Shown in pieces: positions 33,242 through 42,125 of a stretch of 64,000 nucleotides of DNA. How positions within the stretch are numbered: the stretch's first letter is position 1; every line of letters begins with the position of its first letter. A model generated the notes under the pieces. It ran no database searches, was not told where the DNA came from, and worked only from the letters and a program-made list of their open reading frames with translations. A program made the translations under genes and the position numbers. The stretch comes from JAJNBA01 sp036281075 (GTDB lineage: Bacteria; Actinomycetota; UBA4738; HRBIN12), in NCBI GenBank assembly GCA_036281075.1, contig DASUPO010000113.1, positions 1 to 64,000 of the forward strand, in the 5' to 3' direction.

Positions 33242-33526
33242 GTGCCGATGTACCTGATCGACCGGAACTTCTCGAAGATCACGGAAGAGCAACTCGGCGA
33301 GTTCGCGAAGAACTCGAAGCGGCTCGCGATGGACACGTACACCGACGTCGTGTGGCATCACAGCCACGTCGTGATCGACCCCGCCGGAGTGGTCCACACG
33401 TTCTGCGTGTACTCGGCCCCGGACGAGTCGAGGATCCGCGAGCATGCCAAGGCGTTCGGCGGCCACCAGATCGACAGCATCGCGGTGATCGCGGGCGAGG
33501 TCGATCCGGCCGAGATCGTCGTCTAG
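33242..33526 (+). CDS. DUF4242 (SCO4226-like) small protein
   Basis: 94 residues of a ferredoxin-like alpha-beta fold: YLIDRNFSKITEEQLGEF, WHHSHVVIDPAG, TFCVYSAPDESRIREHA. SCO4226 of Streptomyces is a nickel-binding member of the family; the histidines of WHHSH could serve here, but metal binding is inference. GTG 33242 is chosen because GGAGGTGG lies upstream at suitable distance; ATG 33248 is the alternative. Its stop shares a CTAG with the convergent cyclase gene. Confidence 0.75.
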   Translation: MPMYLIDRNFSKITEEQLGEFAKNSKRLAMDTYTDVVWHHSHVVIDPAGVVHTFCVYSAPDESRIREHAKAFGGHQIDSIAVIAGEVDPAEIVV

Positions 33527-35613
33527 GGCTGCTCCGCGTCTCGCTCCCAGCGGACCGGGCCTGCGTCGAACACCGCGTGGGACAGGCGCGTGAACGAGAT
33601 CAGCCGCTTCACCGTGAGATCCTGCCGGCCGGGATCGTCCCCGGCCATCAGCTCCAGGGCCGATCCGTACAGCTCCACCGCGTGGTGGAACGCGAGCTGC
33701 TCGTCCGCGAGCTCCGCCGCCTCGACCAGATAGGGGAGTGAGCGCTCGGGCTCGCCCGCCTCTCGCCAGTGGTGGGCGAGGACCCAGGCGAGGTTCCGGC
33801 TCTGTCCCGCGACCGCATCCTCGATGCATCGCGCGACGTCCGCGTGGCGTCGCCGGCGCTCCGCCCTCGCCAGCGTCGAGTAGGCGACCTCGCGGATCAG
33901 GATGTGCTTGAAGGCGAACTCCGCATCGCCCTGCACCTGGCTCATGGGCTCGCGCCGGACCAGGTCCCTGGCCTCCAATGCCAAGAGGGCCTCGTCAACG
34001 CCGTCGAGGTCGTCGAACGACCGGAGGACGCCCCGCCAGAAGTGCTTGCCGACCACCGACGCCGCGAGCAGCGCGGCGCGAGGTTCGGCGGGGAGCGCGT
34101 CGATCCGCGAAGCGATCGCCGCCCGGACCGTGGTCGGGAGCTCGTCCGAGGGGCCGCGGTCGAGGAGCGAGGCCGCGAGCTCCTCGATGAACAGCGGGTT
34201 CCCCTCCGCGACCTCGACCAGCCGCTCGACGGAGGACAGGTCGCCGCCGCCGGAGAGCAGGTACGACGCGATCGAGGCCGCGTCGACCGGTGAGAGCGGC
34301 TCCAGCGGGATCGCGGTGTGATTGAGGATCCCGCTGCCCCATCCCGGCCGCACCTCGAGGAGCTCCGAGCGCGCGAGCGCGAGGAAGAGCGCCGGGACGT
34401 CGCGGACGTGCATCGCGAGGTGCTCCAGGAGGTCGAGCTGCGCGGCGTCGGCCCAGTGGATGTCCTCGAATACGAAGACGGTGGGTTGCTCGCTCGCGAG
34501 GAGCTCGACGATCCGGCGGGCCGCGAAGAACAGCTGCAACGGCTCCTCCGCCGGAACGTCGCTCGCGCCGACTCCGAGCAGCGCGCCGACGAGCCTCGTC
34601 GTCTCCTCCGCTTCGGGGGACGGGTCGAGGGCGGCGATCCGCTCTCGCAGCTTCCGCGGGGCGTCCTCCGGGCCGTCCGACTCGAAGATCCCGGCCGCCG
34701 CCCGGATCTGTTCCGTGAACGGGCGGTAGGGGGTCTGCCCGTAGGGGAGACAGCGGCCGGTGAAGGTTCGCGCGCCCGCCATCTCCGCGCGCGCGCGGAT
34801 CTCGTCGGCCATCCGCGACTTCCCGATCCCCGTCGGTCCGACCAGCGTGACCAGGTGCGGGCGCCGCTCGGCGGCGGTGCGGTCCCAGACCGAGTCCAGC
34901 AACGCGAGCTCCCGCGTCCGTCCCACGAGGGGCGCCGTCGTCGCGGGCCGCTCCGCCGGCGCGCCGACGGGTGCGAGCGCCAGCCACGCCCCCACCGGAT
35001 CCTTCTTTCCCTTGGCCTGGATCGGATCCAGCTCCTGGTAGCGGATCATCGTCCGCGTCGCGCGGTACGTCTCGTCGCCGACGATCAACCGGCCCACCGG
35101 CGCCGAGTTCTGCAGGCGCGAGGCGGTGTTCACCACGTCACCGAGCGCGAGCGGGTCGCCCGACTCGGGACGCATGCCGACCGACACCACGGCGTCCCCG
35201 GTGTTCACGGCGGCGCGCAGCTGCAGCGAGACGTCGGGCCGCTCGCGGTCCAGCTCTCCGATCGCGTCGATCACGCGCAGGCCCGCCCGCACCGCCCGCT
35301 CGGCATCGTCGCCGTGCGCGACCGGGGCGCCGAACACGGCCATCACGGCGTCGCCGATGAACTTCTCCACCGTCCCGCCGAACCGTTCGATCTCCTGCTT
35401 CGCGCGCGAGTGGAACGCCTGGAGCGTGTCGCGAACGTCCTCCGGGTCTGCCTGGTCGGCCGCCGCCGTCGACCCGACGAGGTCGACGAACAGCACCGAG
35501 ATCAGCTTCCGCTCCTCGTGGCCCGGCTCGGGTGCCCCGAGCGGAGCGCCGCAGGACGGGCAGAACGCGGCGTCCGCGGGCGGCTCGCGCCCACAGTTGG
35601 GGCAGGCCGTCAT
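33523..35613 (-). CDS. Class III nucleotidyl cyclase with AAA/NB-ARC-like ATPase
   Basis: 696 residues: a zinc ribbon (CPNCG...CPSCG), a class III cyclase domain (about 38-200) and a large ATPase domain (P-loop GPTGIGKSR near 255, VFVFEDIHWAD). The cyclase has both metal aspartates (FVDLVGST, FIGDAVMAVFG), the adenine-selecting lysine in VEKFIGD, and the Asn/Arg pair in NTASRL, so it looks active and cAMP-forming. The C-terminal TPR-like part is short compared with 1000-residue relatives. It follows the 27-codon ORF by five bases. Confidence 0.88.
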   Translation of the reverse strand: MTACPNCGREPPADAAFCPSCGAPLGAPEPGHEERKLISVLFVDLVGSTAAADQADPEDVRDTLQAFHSRAKQEIERFGGTVEKFIGDAVMAVFGAPVAHGDDAERAVRAGLRVIDAIGELDRERPDVSLQLRAAVNTGDAVVSVGMRPESGDPLALGDVVNTASRLQNSAPVGRLIVGDETYRATRTMIRYQELDPIQAKGKKDPVGAWLALAPVGAPAERPATTAPLVGRTRELALLDSVWDRTAAERRPHLVTLVGPTGIGKSRMADEIRARAEMAGARTFTGRCLPYGQTPYRPFTEQIRAAAGIFESDGPEDAPRKLRERIAALDPSPEAEETTRLVGALLGVGASDVPAEEPLQLFFAARRIVELLASEQPTVFVFEDIHWADAAQLDLLEHLAMHVRDVPALFLALARSELLEVRPGWGSGILNHTAIPLEPLSPVDAASIASYLLSGGGDLSSVERLVEVAEGNPLFIEELAASLLDRGPSDELPTTVRAAIASRIDALPAEPRAALLAASVVGKHFWRGVLRSFDDLDGVDEALLALEARDLVRREPMSQVQGDAEFAFKHILIREVAYSTLARAERRRRHADVARCIEDAVAGQSRNLAWVLAHHWREAGEPERSLPYLVEAAELADEQLAFHHAVELYGSALELMAGDDPGRQDLTVKRLISFTRLSHAVFDAGPVRWERDAEQP

Positions 35614-35618
35614 CGTCT

Positions 35619-35702
35619 CTAGCCCCGGTGGAGCCGGTAGAAGCGCCAGAAGCCGATCTCGATCGGGAGGACGCGCTCCGCGAACACCTCCGCGTCGCTC
35701 AC
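35619..35702 (-). CDS. Putative 27-residue microprotein between gabT and the cyclase
   Basis: An open frame starting GTG, whose GTGA overlaps the gabT stop by four bases, and ending five bases before the cyclase ATG. The sequence MSDAEVFAERVLPIEIG is followed by FWRFYRLHRG: an acidic first half and an aromatic, basic second half. It fills almost the whole gap between the two genes, and its junctions match those of real genes here. No family recognised; it could also be a translational coupler. Confidence 0.45.
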   Translation of the reverse strand: MSDAEVFAERVLPIEIGFWRFYRLHRG

Positions 35703-37045
35703 GCGACCGACTCCGCGACGGCCTCTTCCAGCAGGTCGAGCCCCTCGACGAGCAGCGCGTCCTCGATCGTCACCGGTGGCAACAGTCGGAGCACGTTCCC
35801 GTACGTCCCGGCGGTGAGCACGATCACGCCCCGCTCCAGGGCGCCCCGCGAGATCGCGTTCATCGTCTCCGCGCTCGCCGGCTCCTTCGTCTCAGGGTCG
35901 GCGACGAGCTCGATAGCGCGCATGGCGCCGCGACCGCGCGCGTCGCCCACGGCCTCGAACCGCTCGCGCATCGCCTCCAGCCGTCCACCGATCGCCTCGC
36001 CCACCGTGCGTGAACGCTCGAGCAAACCCTCGGCCTCGATTTTGTCGAGGACCGCCAACGCCGCCGCCGCGGCCACCGGGTTCCCGCCGTACGTCCCGCC
36101 GAGGCCCCCGACGTGGACGCTGTCCATGATCTCGGTCCGTCCGGTCACCGCGGAGATCGGGAGCCCCCCGCCCAACGACTTCGCGGTCAACACGATGTCC
36201 GGCACGACGCCCTCGTCCTCGATCGCGTACCAGCGGCCGGCGCGCCCCATGCCCGACTGGATCTCGTCGGCGACGAACACGATGCCGTGCTCCGCCGCGA
36301 ACCGTGCTAACCCCTCGATGAACCCGGGCGCCGGGACGATGAACCCGCCCTCGCCCTGGATCGGCTCGATCACGATCGCCGCGATGTGTTCCTCGCCGAC
36401 GTGCTTGTGCATCTCGTCGATCGCATATGCGAGGCACGACTCGGCGCACGTCTCCGGCGTCCCGCCCGTCGGGCACCGGTACGGGTAGGCGAGCGGCAGC
36501 CGGTAGACCTCCGGCGCGAACGGCCCCATCCCGTCCTTGTAGGGCATCACCTTCGCGGTGAGCGACATCGCCAGCAGCGTCCGGCCGTGGAACGCGTGGT
36601 CGAACACCACGACCGCGTCCCGTCCCGTGTGCTTCCGCGCGATCTTCACCGCGTTCTCGACCGCCTCGGCGCCCGAGTTCGCGAACATCGTCTTCTTCTC
36701 GTGGTCGCCGGGCGTGAGCGCGTTCAATCGCTCCGCGAGCTCGATGTACGGCTCGTTCGCGGTCACGTGGAAGCACGTGTGGGTGTCGAGCTCGAGCTGG
36801 CGCTGCGCGGCCGCCACGACCTCCGGCGCGCTGTGCCCCACGTTCAGGACCGCGATCCCGGTCGCGAAGTCGATCAGCCGGTTGCCGTCGACGTCCTCGA
36901 CGATCGCGCCGGCCGCGCGGGCGGTCACGACCGGGTGGAGGTTCGCGACGCCGCGGGGGACCGCGGCCTCCCGCCGCTCGAACCATTCGCGGGACCGCGG
37001 CCCGGGGATCTCGGTGACGAGCTTCCGTTCCTGCGGGATGTCCAT
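35699..37045 (-). CDS. gabT: 4-aminobutyrate aminotransferase
   Basis: PLP enzyme of aminotransferase class III, 448 residues from ATG 37045, which has GGAGG seven bases upstream (ATG 37069 is possible). Motifs: ANSGAEAVENAVKIAR for phosphate binding, VADEIQSGMGR with Asp260 for the pyridine nitrogen, and Lys289 in LTAKSLGGGLP for PLP. It likely converts GABA and 2-oxoglutarate to succinate semialdehyde and glutamate. Two aldehyde dehydrogenase genes at 39.2-42.1 kb could supply GABA and remove the product. Confidence 0.9.
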   Translation of the reverse strand: MDIPQERKLVTEIPGPRSREWFERREAAVPRGVANLHPVVTARAAGAIVEDVDGNRLIDFATGIAVLNVGHSAPEVVAAAQRQLELDTHTCFHVTANEPYIELAERLNALTPGDHEKKTMFANSGAEAVENAVKIARKHTGRDAVVVFDHAFHGRTLLAMSLTAKVMPYKDGMGPFAPEVYRLPLAYPYRCPTGGTPETCAESCLAYAIDEMHKHVGEEHIAAIVIEPIQGEGGFIVPAPGFIEGLARFAAEHGIVFVADEIQSGMGRAGRWYAIEDEGVVPDIVLTAKSLGGGLPISAVTGRTEIMDSVHVGGLGGTYGGNPVAAAAALAVLDKIEAEGLLERSRTVGEAIGGRLEAMRERFEAVGDARGRGAMRAIELVADPETKEPASAETMNAISRGALERGVIVLTAGTYGNVLRLLPPVTIEDALLVEGLDLLEEAVAESVA

Positions 37046-37157
37046 GGCAGGCCTCCGTCCGGCGGCCATCGTCCTTCCCGACCGCGTGCCCGGAGTCTAA
37101 GGTGGCTTCGCTGGGCATACCTGGGGGTTCCCTCGCTCGGCCGAGCCCGGAGGCTGG

Positions 37158-37533
37158 ATGAAACGGGACGCCGTGATTCTCGTCGTGGTCATCGTCGTCG
37201 GCATCGTCGGGTATCTGGGTGGGGCGAGCGGAGCGAGGATCGGTCGTCGTTCCCGACGTTCGCGAGATGACGATCCGCGACGGCGCATTCGCGCTCCAAC
37301 AACTCGGGCTCTGGGTCGCCGTCGAACAGGGAAGTGGCCCGGCGCGCCGGCTGATCGTCGCCGAGCAACGGCCGCAACCGGGTGTTCTCGTCCTCGAACG
37401 ATCGCTGGTGACGCTCGTGAATGTGAGTCCTGAGGCCCTCACTCGTGTCCTCGCGGGCATCGCGGCGCGGAACCGAGGACTCGGCTGTAGTGAGGGAACC
37501 GGCGTGGGAGGCGTCCCGGGCGGAGCTGCGTAA
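37158..37533 (+). pseudogene. Single-PASTA membrane protein split by an apparent frameshift
   Basis: From ATG 37158 the frame encodes a membrane anchor (MKRDAVILVVVIVVGIVGYLGG), but the downstream PASTA-like domain (SVVVPDVREMTIRDGAFA, then LGLWVAVEQG) is in the +1 frame, open from 37219 to 37533. The switch must fall at about 37219-37245, near a G-rich run. It may be a sequencing error, a decayed gene or programmed shifting. PASTA domains bind peptidoglycan fragments. Base composition is lower in GC than around it. Confidence 0.55.
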
Positions 37534-37598
37534 CACGCACCTACTTTGGAGCAAGGAGGTGGAAGCAGCGCACGGCGGCGTCCGCCAGACTCGACACG

Positions 37599-38048
37599 AT
37601 GTCGGATCCCGCGCCCGAGTCATCTGCGAACGCCGGGCCTGATGTCCTCGACTTCTGGCTCGGGGACTGGACGTGCACGTGGGAGGGCGGTCACGGCACG
37701 AACCGGATCACGAAGGAGTTCGACGATCACGTCGTGGTCGAGCGCTTCGAGTGCCTCGAGAAGGAGCGATGGACGGGGTTCAGTGTCAGCGTCCACGACG
37801 AGGGCCACGGCTGGCGCCAGACCTGGGTGGACTCCACCGGGAACTACTGGGCGCTCCACGGCGACGCCCATCCTGAGGGATTCGCGTTCTCGGTAGGCGA
37901 GCTCGAGGACGATCGAGAGGTCCTGAAGCGGATGGTGTTCTCCGACATCCAGGCCGATCGGTTCGCCTGGCGATGGGAGCGCTCGTTCGACGCCGGGGAC
38001 ATGTGGGAGCTGCTCTGGGCGATCGACTACCGCCGCGAAGGGTCGTGA
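37599..38048 (+). CDS. DUF1579-like protein
   Basis: 149 residues, beta-rich, with DFWLGDWTCTWEGG at the N-terminus and regularly spaced Trp/Tyr pairs (WRQTWVD, YWALHGDAH) typical of the lipocalin-like DUF1579 family. No signal peptide. Function unknown. CAGACT, a near match to the local -10 pattern, lies seven bases before the ATG. Confidence 0.75.
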   Translation: MSDPAPESSANAGPDVLDFWLGDWTCTWEGGHGTNRITKEFDDHVVVERFECLEKERWTGFSVSVHDEGHGWRQTWVDSTGNYWALHGDAHPEGFAFSVGELEDDREVLKRMVFSDIQADRFAWRWERSFDAGDMWELLWAIDYRREGS

Positions 38049-38137
38049 TCCGTCGAGCGAGCAAGGAAGTGCCAGCATCGGCAAGGAACCGGAACGTCTC
38101 GGCAACAACGCGCTAGCCCACCGCCCCGGCCCGCTCC

Positions 38138-38143
38138 TACCGT
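38138..38143 (+). promoter_or_regulatory. -10 element of dppB-like gene
   Basis: TACCGT, seven bases before the GTG start at 38151. Confidence 0.5.
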
Positions 38144-38150
38144 CCTTCCC

Positions 38151-39119
38151 GTGCTCCGGTACATCGCGCGCCGGCTGCTCTACTCCGTCGTCGCCCTGGT
38201 CATCGTCTCGATCCTGACGTTCCTGATCTTCGTGAAGCTGCCCGCCGGGGATCCGGCCCGGCGCGCCGTCGGCCGCCGGACCGATCCCCAGCAGATCGAG
38301 AACGCGAGGAAGGCCTTCGGGCTGGATCGGTCGCTCCTCTTCCAGTACAGCCGGTTCGCGAAGGGGTTGATCCCGCTCCCCAGCACGTTCCTTTCCGAGG
38401 ACGTGTACTACTCGTTCTCGAACTTCCAGCCGGTCCGAGACGAGATCTGGCGCCGCCTCCCGGTCTCCGCGATCCTCGCGGTCGGGGCCGCGATCATCTG
38501 GCTCTGCGTCGGGATCCCGCTGGGGATCGTCTCGGGGGTCCGTCCACGGTCCACGTTCGCCAAGTGGACGATGGTGCTCGCGATCGTGGGCGTGTCCCTC
38601 CCGGTCTTCTGGCTCGGGCAACTGCTGCTCTACTTCTTCTGGTACAAGCTCGAGCTCGCGCCCCCGAGCGGGATGGAGATCGACGCGAGCGTCTGGGGCA
38701 GCGCCCTGACCGGCAAGTTCATCCTGCCGTGGATCACGGTCGCGGTCGGCTACGCCGCGATCTACGCGCGGATGCTCCGCAGCAACATGCTCGAGACGAC
38801 GCAGGAGGACTACATCCGGACCGCGCGCGCGAAGGGCCTCTCCGAGCGCCGCGTGATCTACAAGCACGCGCTCCGGGGAGCGCTCACGCCGATCGTGACG
38901 ATGCTCGGGATCGACCTGGCCACGATCATGGCCGGGCTCGTGATCACGGAGAACCTCTTCGGGCTCCCCGGTCTCGGTCAGCTCGCCGTGCAGTCGATCA
39001 CCACGAACGACTTCCCCATGGTGATGGGCGTCACGCTGGCGGGGTCGCTGTTCATCCTGATGGCGAACATCGTCGTCGACGTCGCGTACGCGTTCCTCGA
39101 CCCCCGCGTCCGGTACTGA
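38151..39119 (+). CDS. Orphan DppB/OppB-type ABC transporter permease
   Basis: 322-residue permease of the peptide/nickel ABC family: N-terminal helix MLRYIARRLLYSVVALVIVS, six membrane segments and the coupling loop YIRTARAKGLSERRVIYKHALR. All features of DppB are there. The genes normally next to it (DppC, two ATPases, binding protein) are missing from the window, so partners must lie elsewhere or the gene is a remnant. It is intact. Confidence 0.88.
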   Translation: MLRYIARRLLYSVVALVIVSILTFLIFVKLPAGDPARRAVGRRTDPQQIENARKAFGLDRSLLFQYSRFAKGLIPLPSTFLSEDVYYSFSNFQPVRDEIWRRLPVSAILAVGAAIIWLCVGIPLGIVSGVRPRSTFAKWTMVLAIVGVSLPVFWLGQLLLYFFWYKLELAPPSGMEIDASVWGSALTGKFILPWITVAVGYAAIYARMLRSNMLETTQEDYIRTARAKGLSERRVIYKHALRGALTPIVTMLGIDLATIMAGLVITENLFGLPGLGQLAVQSITTNDFPMVMGVTLAGSLFILMANIVVDVAYAFLDPRVRY

Positions 39120-39216
39120 CACCGGCTGTCCCGGAGCGATTCCCGAGACCCGGATCGCGGGTGACCGGGAACGCGTGTTTGGCGCATACTGGCGGGCCGA
39201 GACCGAAGGAGGGGAC

Positions 39217-40653
39217 ATGGCGGACGCGTACCAGATGTTCATCAACGGCGAGTGGGTGAACTCGTCCGACGGCCAGACCCGCGACGTGATCGATCCGGCC
39301 ACCGGCGAGGTGATCGCGTCGGTCCAGGAGGGCACGAAGGAGGACGCGGACCGGGCCGTGGCCGCCGCGAAGGCCGCCTTCGAGGGTGATTGGTACGACT
39401 CCACGCCCAAGGACCGGCAGCTCGCGCTCCTCAAGATGGCCGACCGGATCGAGGAGCACGCCGACGACATCGTGAAGCTCGAGGCGCAGAACGTCGGCAA
39501 GCCGTTCGCGGTCACGATGTCGGAGGAGATCCCACCGATCGTCGACAACCTCCGGTTCTTCGGCGGCGCCGCGCGGACGATGGAGGGCCGGGCGGCCGGC
39601 GAGTACATGGCCGGCTACACGAGCTACGTCCGTCGCGAGCCGCTCGGCGTCGCCGGGCTGATCGCGCCGTGGAATTACCCCCTGATGATGGCGATCTGGA
39701 AGATCGGCCCCGCCCTGGCGACCGGCAACGCGGTCGTCCTGAAGCCCTCGGAGCTGACGCCGCTGACCGCGTTGAAGCTGGCGGAGCTCGCGGCCGACCT
39801 CTTCCCACCCGGCGTGTTCAACGTCGTGACGGGCGACGGCGTGCCGGTCGGCGACGCGATCGTCCGGAACGAGGACGTCGGGATCGTCTCGCTCACCGGC
39901 GACACCGCCACCGGCAAGGCGATCGCCGCCGCCTCCGCCGACTCGCTGAAGCGGGTCCACCTGGAGCTCGGAGGGAAGGCGCCCTTCATCGTCTTCGACG
40001 ACGCGGACATGGAACAGGTCGTCGAGTGGATCAAGGTCGGCGGCTATTTCAACTCGGGCCAGGACTGCACGGCGTCGGCGCGGATCCTGATCGGGTCCGG
40101 CGCGTACGACGACGTGCTCGCGGAGCTGGTGCCCGCGGTCGAGTCGATCAAGGTGGGCCACCCGTTCGCGGAGGACACCGAGATGGGCTCGATGGTGTCG
40201 AAGGAGCAGCTGGAGCGGGTGACCGGGTTCGTCCAGCGAGCCGAGGAGGCGGGGAGCAAAGTGCTCACGGGCGGCAAGCCGATCGAGGGCGAGGGCTTCT
40301 GGTACTCGCCGACGATCGTCGCCGACGTCGATCAGCAGGCCGAGATCATCCAGAAGGAGGTCTTCGGGCCGGTGGTCACCGTGCAGCGGTTCGACGACGA
40401 GGACCAGGCCCTCGAGTGGGCGAACGGTGTGCCCTACGGCCTGTCGAGCTCCGTCTGGACGCGCGACGTGGGTCGGGCGCACCGGATGGCGCGGAGGCTC
40501 CAGTTCGGGTGTGTCTGGGTGAACACCCACATCCCGCTCACGCCGGAGATGCCGCACGGCGGCTACAAGCAGTCCGGCGACGGCAAGGACATGTCGGTGT
40601 ACTCGTTGGAGGACTACACGAACATCAAGCACGTGATGGTGTCGCTCGACTAG
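39217..40653 (+). CDS. Aldehyde dehydrogenase (betaine/aminobutyraldehyde type)
   Basis: NAD(P)-dependent dehydrogenase, 478 residues. Catalytic Cys284 (FNSGQDCTASAR) and Glu250 (LELGGKAPF) are present, and APWNYP is the cofactor loop. AAEGG-type ribosome site GGAGGGG is five bases before ATG 39217, so the longer frame from 39175 is rejected. Sequence features favour amino- or betaine aldehydes; with gabT nearby, 4-aminobutyraldehyde to GABA is plausible. Confidence 0.88.
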   Translation: MADAYQMFINGEWVNSSDGQTRDVIDPATGEVIASVQEGTKEDADRAVAAAKAAFEGDWYDSTPKDRQLALLKMADRIEEHADDIVKLEAQNVGKPFAVTMSEEIPPIVDNLRFFGGAARTMEGRAAGEYMAGYTSYVRREPLGVAGLIAPWNYPLMMAIWKIGPALATGNAVVLKPSELTPLTALKLAELAADLFPPGVFNVVTGDGVPVGDAIVRNEDVGIVSLTGDTATGKAIAAASADSLKRVHLELGGKAPFIVFDDADMEQVVEWIKVGGYFNSGQDCTASARILIGSGAYDDVLAELVPAVESIKVGHPFAEDTEMGSMVSKEQLERVTGFVQRAEEAGSKVLTGGKPIEGEGFWYSPTIVADVDQQAEIIQKEVFGPVVTVQRFDDEDQALEWANGVPYGLSSSVWTRDVGRAHRMARRLQFGCVWVNTHIPLTPEMPHGGYKQSGDGKDMSVYSLEDYTNIKHVMVSLD

Positions 40654-40685
40654 GAGCGGCGCCGCGCGGGTAAGGCGGTGAGGAG

Positions 40686-42113
40686 ATGGCGGTGCGTCCC
40701 TACTTGGTGAACGGCGAGTGGCGGACGGGCGACGGCTCGTTCGAGGTCCACAGCCCGTTCGACGACGGCGTGGTGGCCGAGATCGGCGTGCCGACCGAGG
40801 CCGACGTCGAGGAGGCCGCGGCGACGGCGTACGAGACGTTCCAGGAGTCCTCGCGACTGCCCGTCCACGCGCGGGCCGACGCCCTCGACCACATCTCGAA
40901 GCGTCTCGGCGAGACGATCGACGAGAACGCCGAGCTGATCGCCCGCGAGGGCGGCAAGCCGCTGAAGTGGGCCACGATCGAGGCGACCCGGGCCGTTTCG
41001 ACGTTCCGCTGGGCCTCGGAGACGATCCGCCACGGCGACGACGAGGTGATGCGCCTGGACACCGAGGCCTCGCTCGGGTCCCGCATGGGGATCGTCCGCC
41101 GGTTCCCGATCGGCCCTGTCCTGGGGATCACGCCGTTCAACTTCCCGTTGAACCTCGTGGCGCACAAGGTCGCGCCCGCGCTCGGCGTGGGTGCGCCGAT
41201 CGTCGTGAAGCCCGCGAGCGCCACCCCGATCGGCTCGCTCCGCCTGGCCGAGTTCTTCGCCGAGACCGACCTGCCGAAAGGCATTTACCAGGTGCTCCCG
41301 GTCTCCTCGAAGGTCGCGGACGGCATGGCGCGCGACGAGCGCTACCGGAAGATCTCCTTCACCGGCTCCGCCGAGATCGGCTGGTACCTGAAGGGCCTCG
41401 ACCCCAAGAAGCGCGTGACGCTCGAGCTCGGCGGCAACGCCGGCGTGATCGTCCACGCGGACGCGGACCTCGACTTCGCGGCGCAGCGGATCGCGTACGG
41501 CGGCTACTACCAGGCCGGTCAGAGCTGCATCAGCGTCCAGCGGGTACTGGTCTCCTCCGAGGTCTACGACGACTTCACGGCGCGGCTCGTGAAGCAGATC
41601 GAGAGCCTGAAGGTCGGCGATCCGCTCGACCCGACGGTCGACGTCGGCCCCGTGATCCAGCGCAAGGAGGTCGACCGGCTCACGGAGTGGGTGAACGAGG
41701 CTGTCTCGCAGGGCGCCGAGGTCCTCACCGGCGGCAAGGGTGACGGCCCGTTCTTCGAGCCGACGCTCCTGGCCGACGTGCAGCCCGAGATGCGCGTCTG
41801 CCGCGAGGAGATCTTCGGCCCGGTCGTGACGATCAGCAAGTACGAGACGTTCGAGGAGGCGCTCGGCGTCGTGAACGACTCGAAGTACGGGCTGCAGGCC
41901 GGTATATTCACGAACGACATCGGCCGGGCGTTCGAGGCGCACCGCTCGATCGAGGTCGGCGGGTTGATCGTGAACGACGTGTCCGCGTTCCGCGCGGACC
42001 AGATGCCGTACGGCGGGTCCAAGGACTCCGGCTTCGGCCGGGAGGGCCTGCGCTACGCGATGGAGGAGATGACCGAGCCGCGGATCATGGTGCTCTCGCA
42101 CGTTCCGCTGTAG
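40686..42113 (+). CDS. Aldehyde dehydrogenase (succinate-semialdehyde-like)
   Basis: 475 residues, with catalytic Cys281 (YQAGQSCISVQR) and Glu247 (LELGGNAG), cofactor loop TPFNFP and C-terminal YGGSKDSGFGREG. The QSCISVQR form is typical of non-betaine groups such as lactaldehyde, glyceraldehyde-3-phosphate (non-phosphorylating) or succinate-semialdehyde dehydrogenases. It lies 32 bases after the other dehydrogenase in the same operon. Succinate semialdehyde from GabT is a reasonable but unproven substrate. Confidence 0.85.
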   Translation: MAVRPYLVNGEWRTGDGSFEVHSPFDDGVVAEIGVPTEADVEEAAATAYETFQESSRLPVHARADALDHISKRLGETIDENAELIAREGGKPLKWATIEATRAVSTFRWASETIRHGDDEVMRLDTEASLGSRMGIVRRFPIGPVLGITPFNFPLNLVAHKVAPALGVGAPIVVKPASATPIGSLRLAEFFAETDLPKGIYQVLPVSSKVADGMARDERYRKISFTGSAEIGWYLKGLDPKKRVTLELGGNAGVIVHADADLDFAAQRIAYGGYYQAGQSCISVQRVLVSSEVYDDFTARLVKQIESLKVGDPLDPTVDVGPVIQRKEVDRLTEWVNEAVSQGAEVLTGGKGDGPFFEPTLLADVQPEMRVCREEIFGPVVTISKYETFEEALGVVNDSKYGLQAGIFTNDIGRAFEAHRSIEVGGLIVNDVSAFRADQMPYGGSKDSGFGREGLRYAMEEMTEPRIMVLSHVPL

Positions 42114-42125
42114 ATCGGGAGGGCC

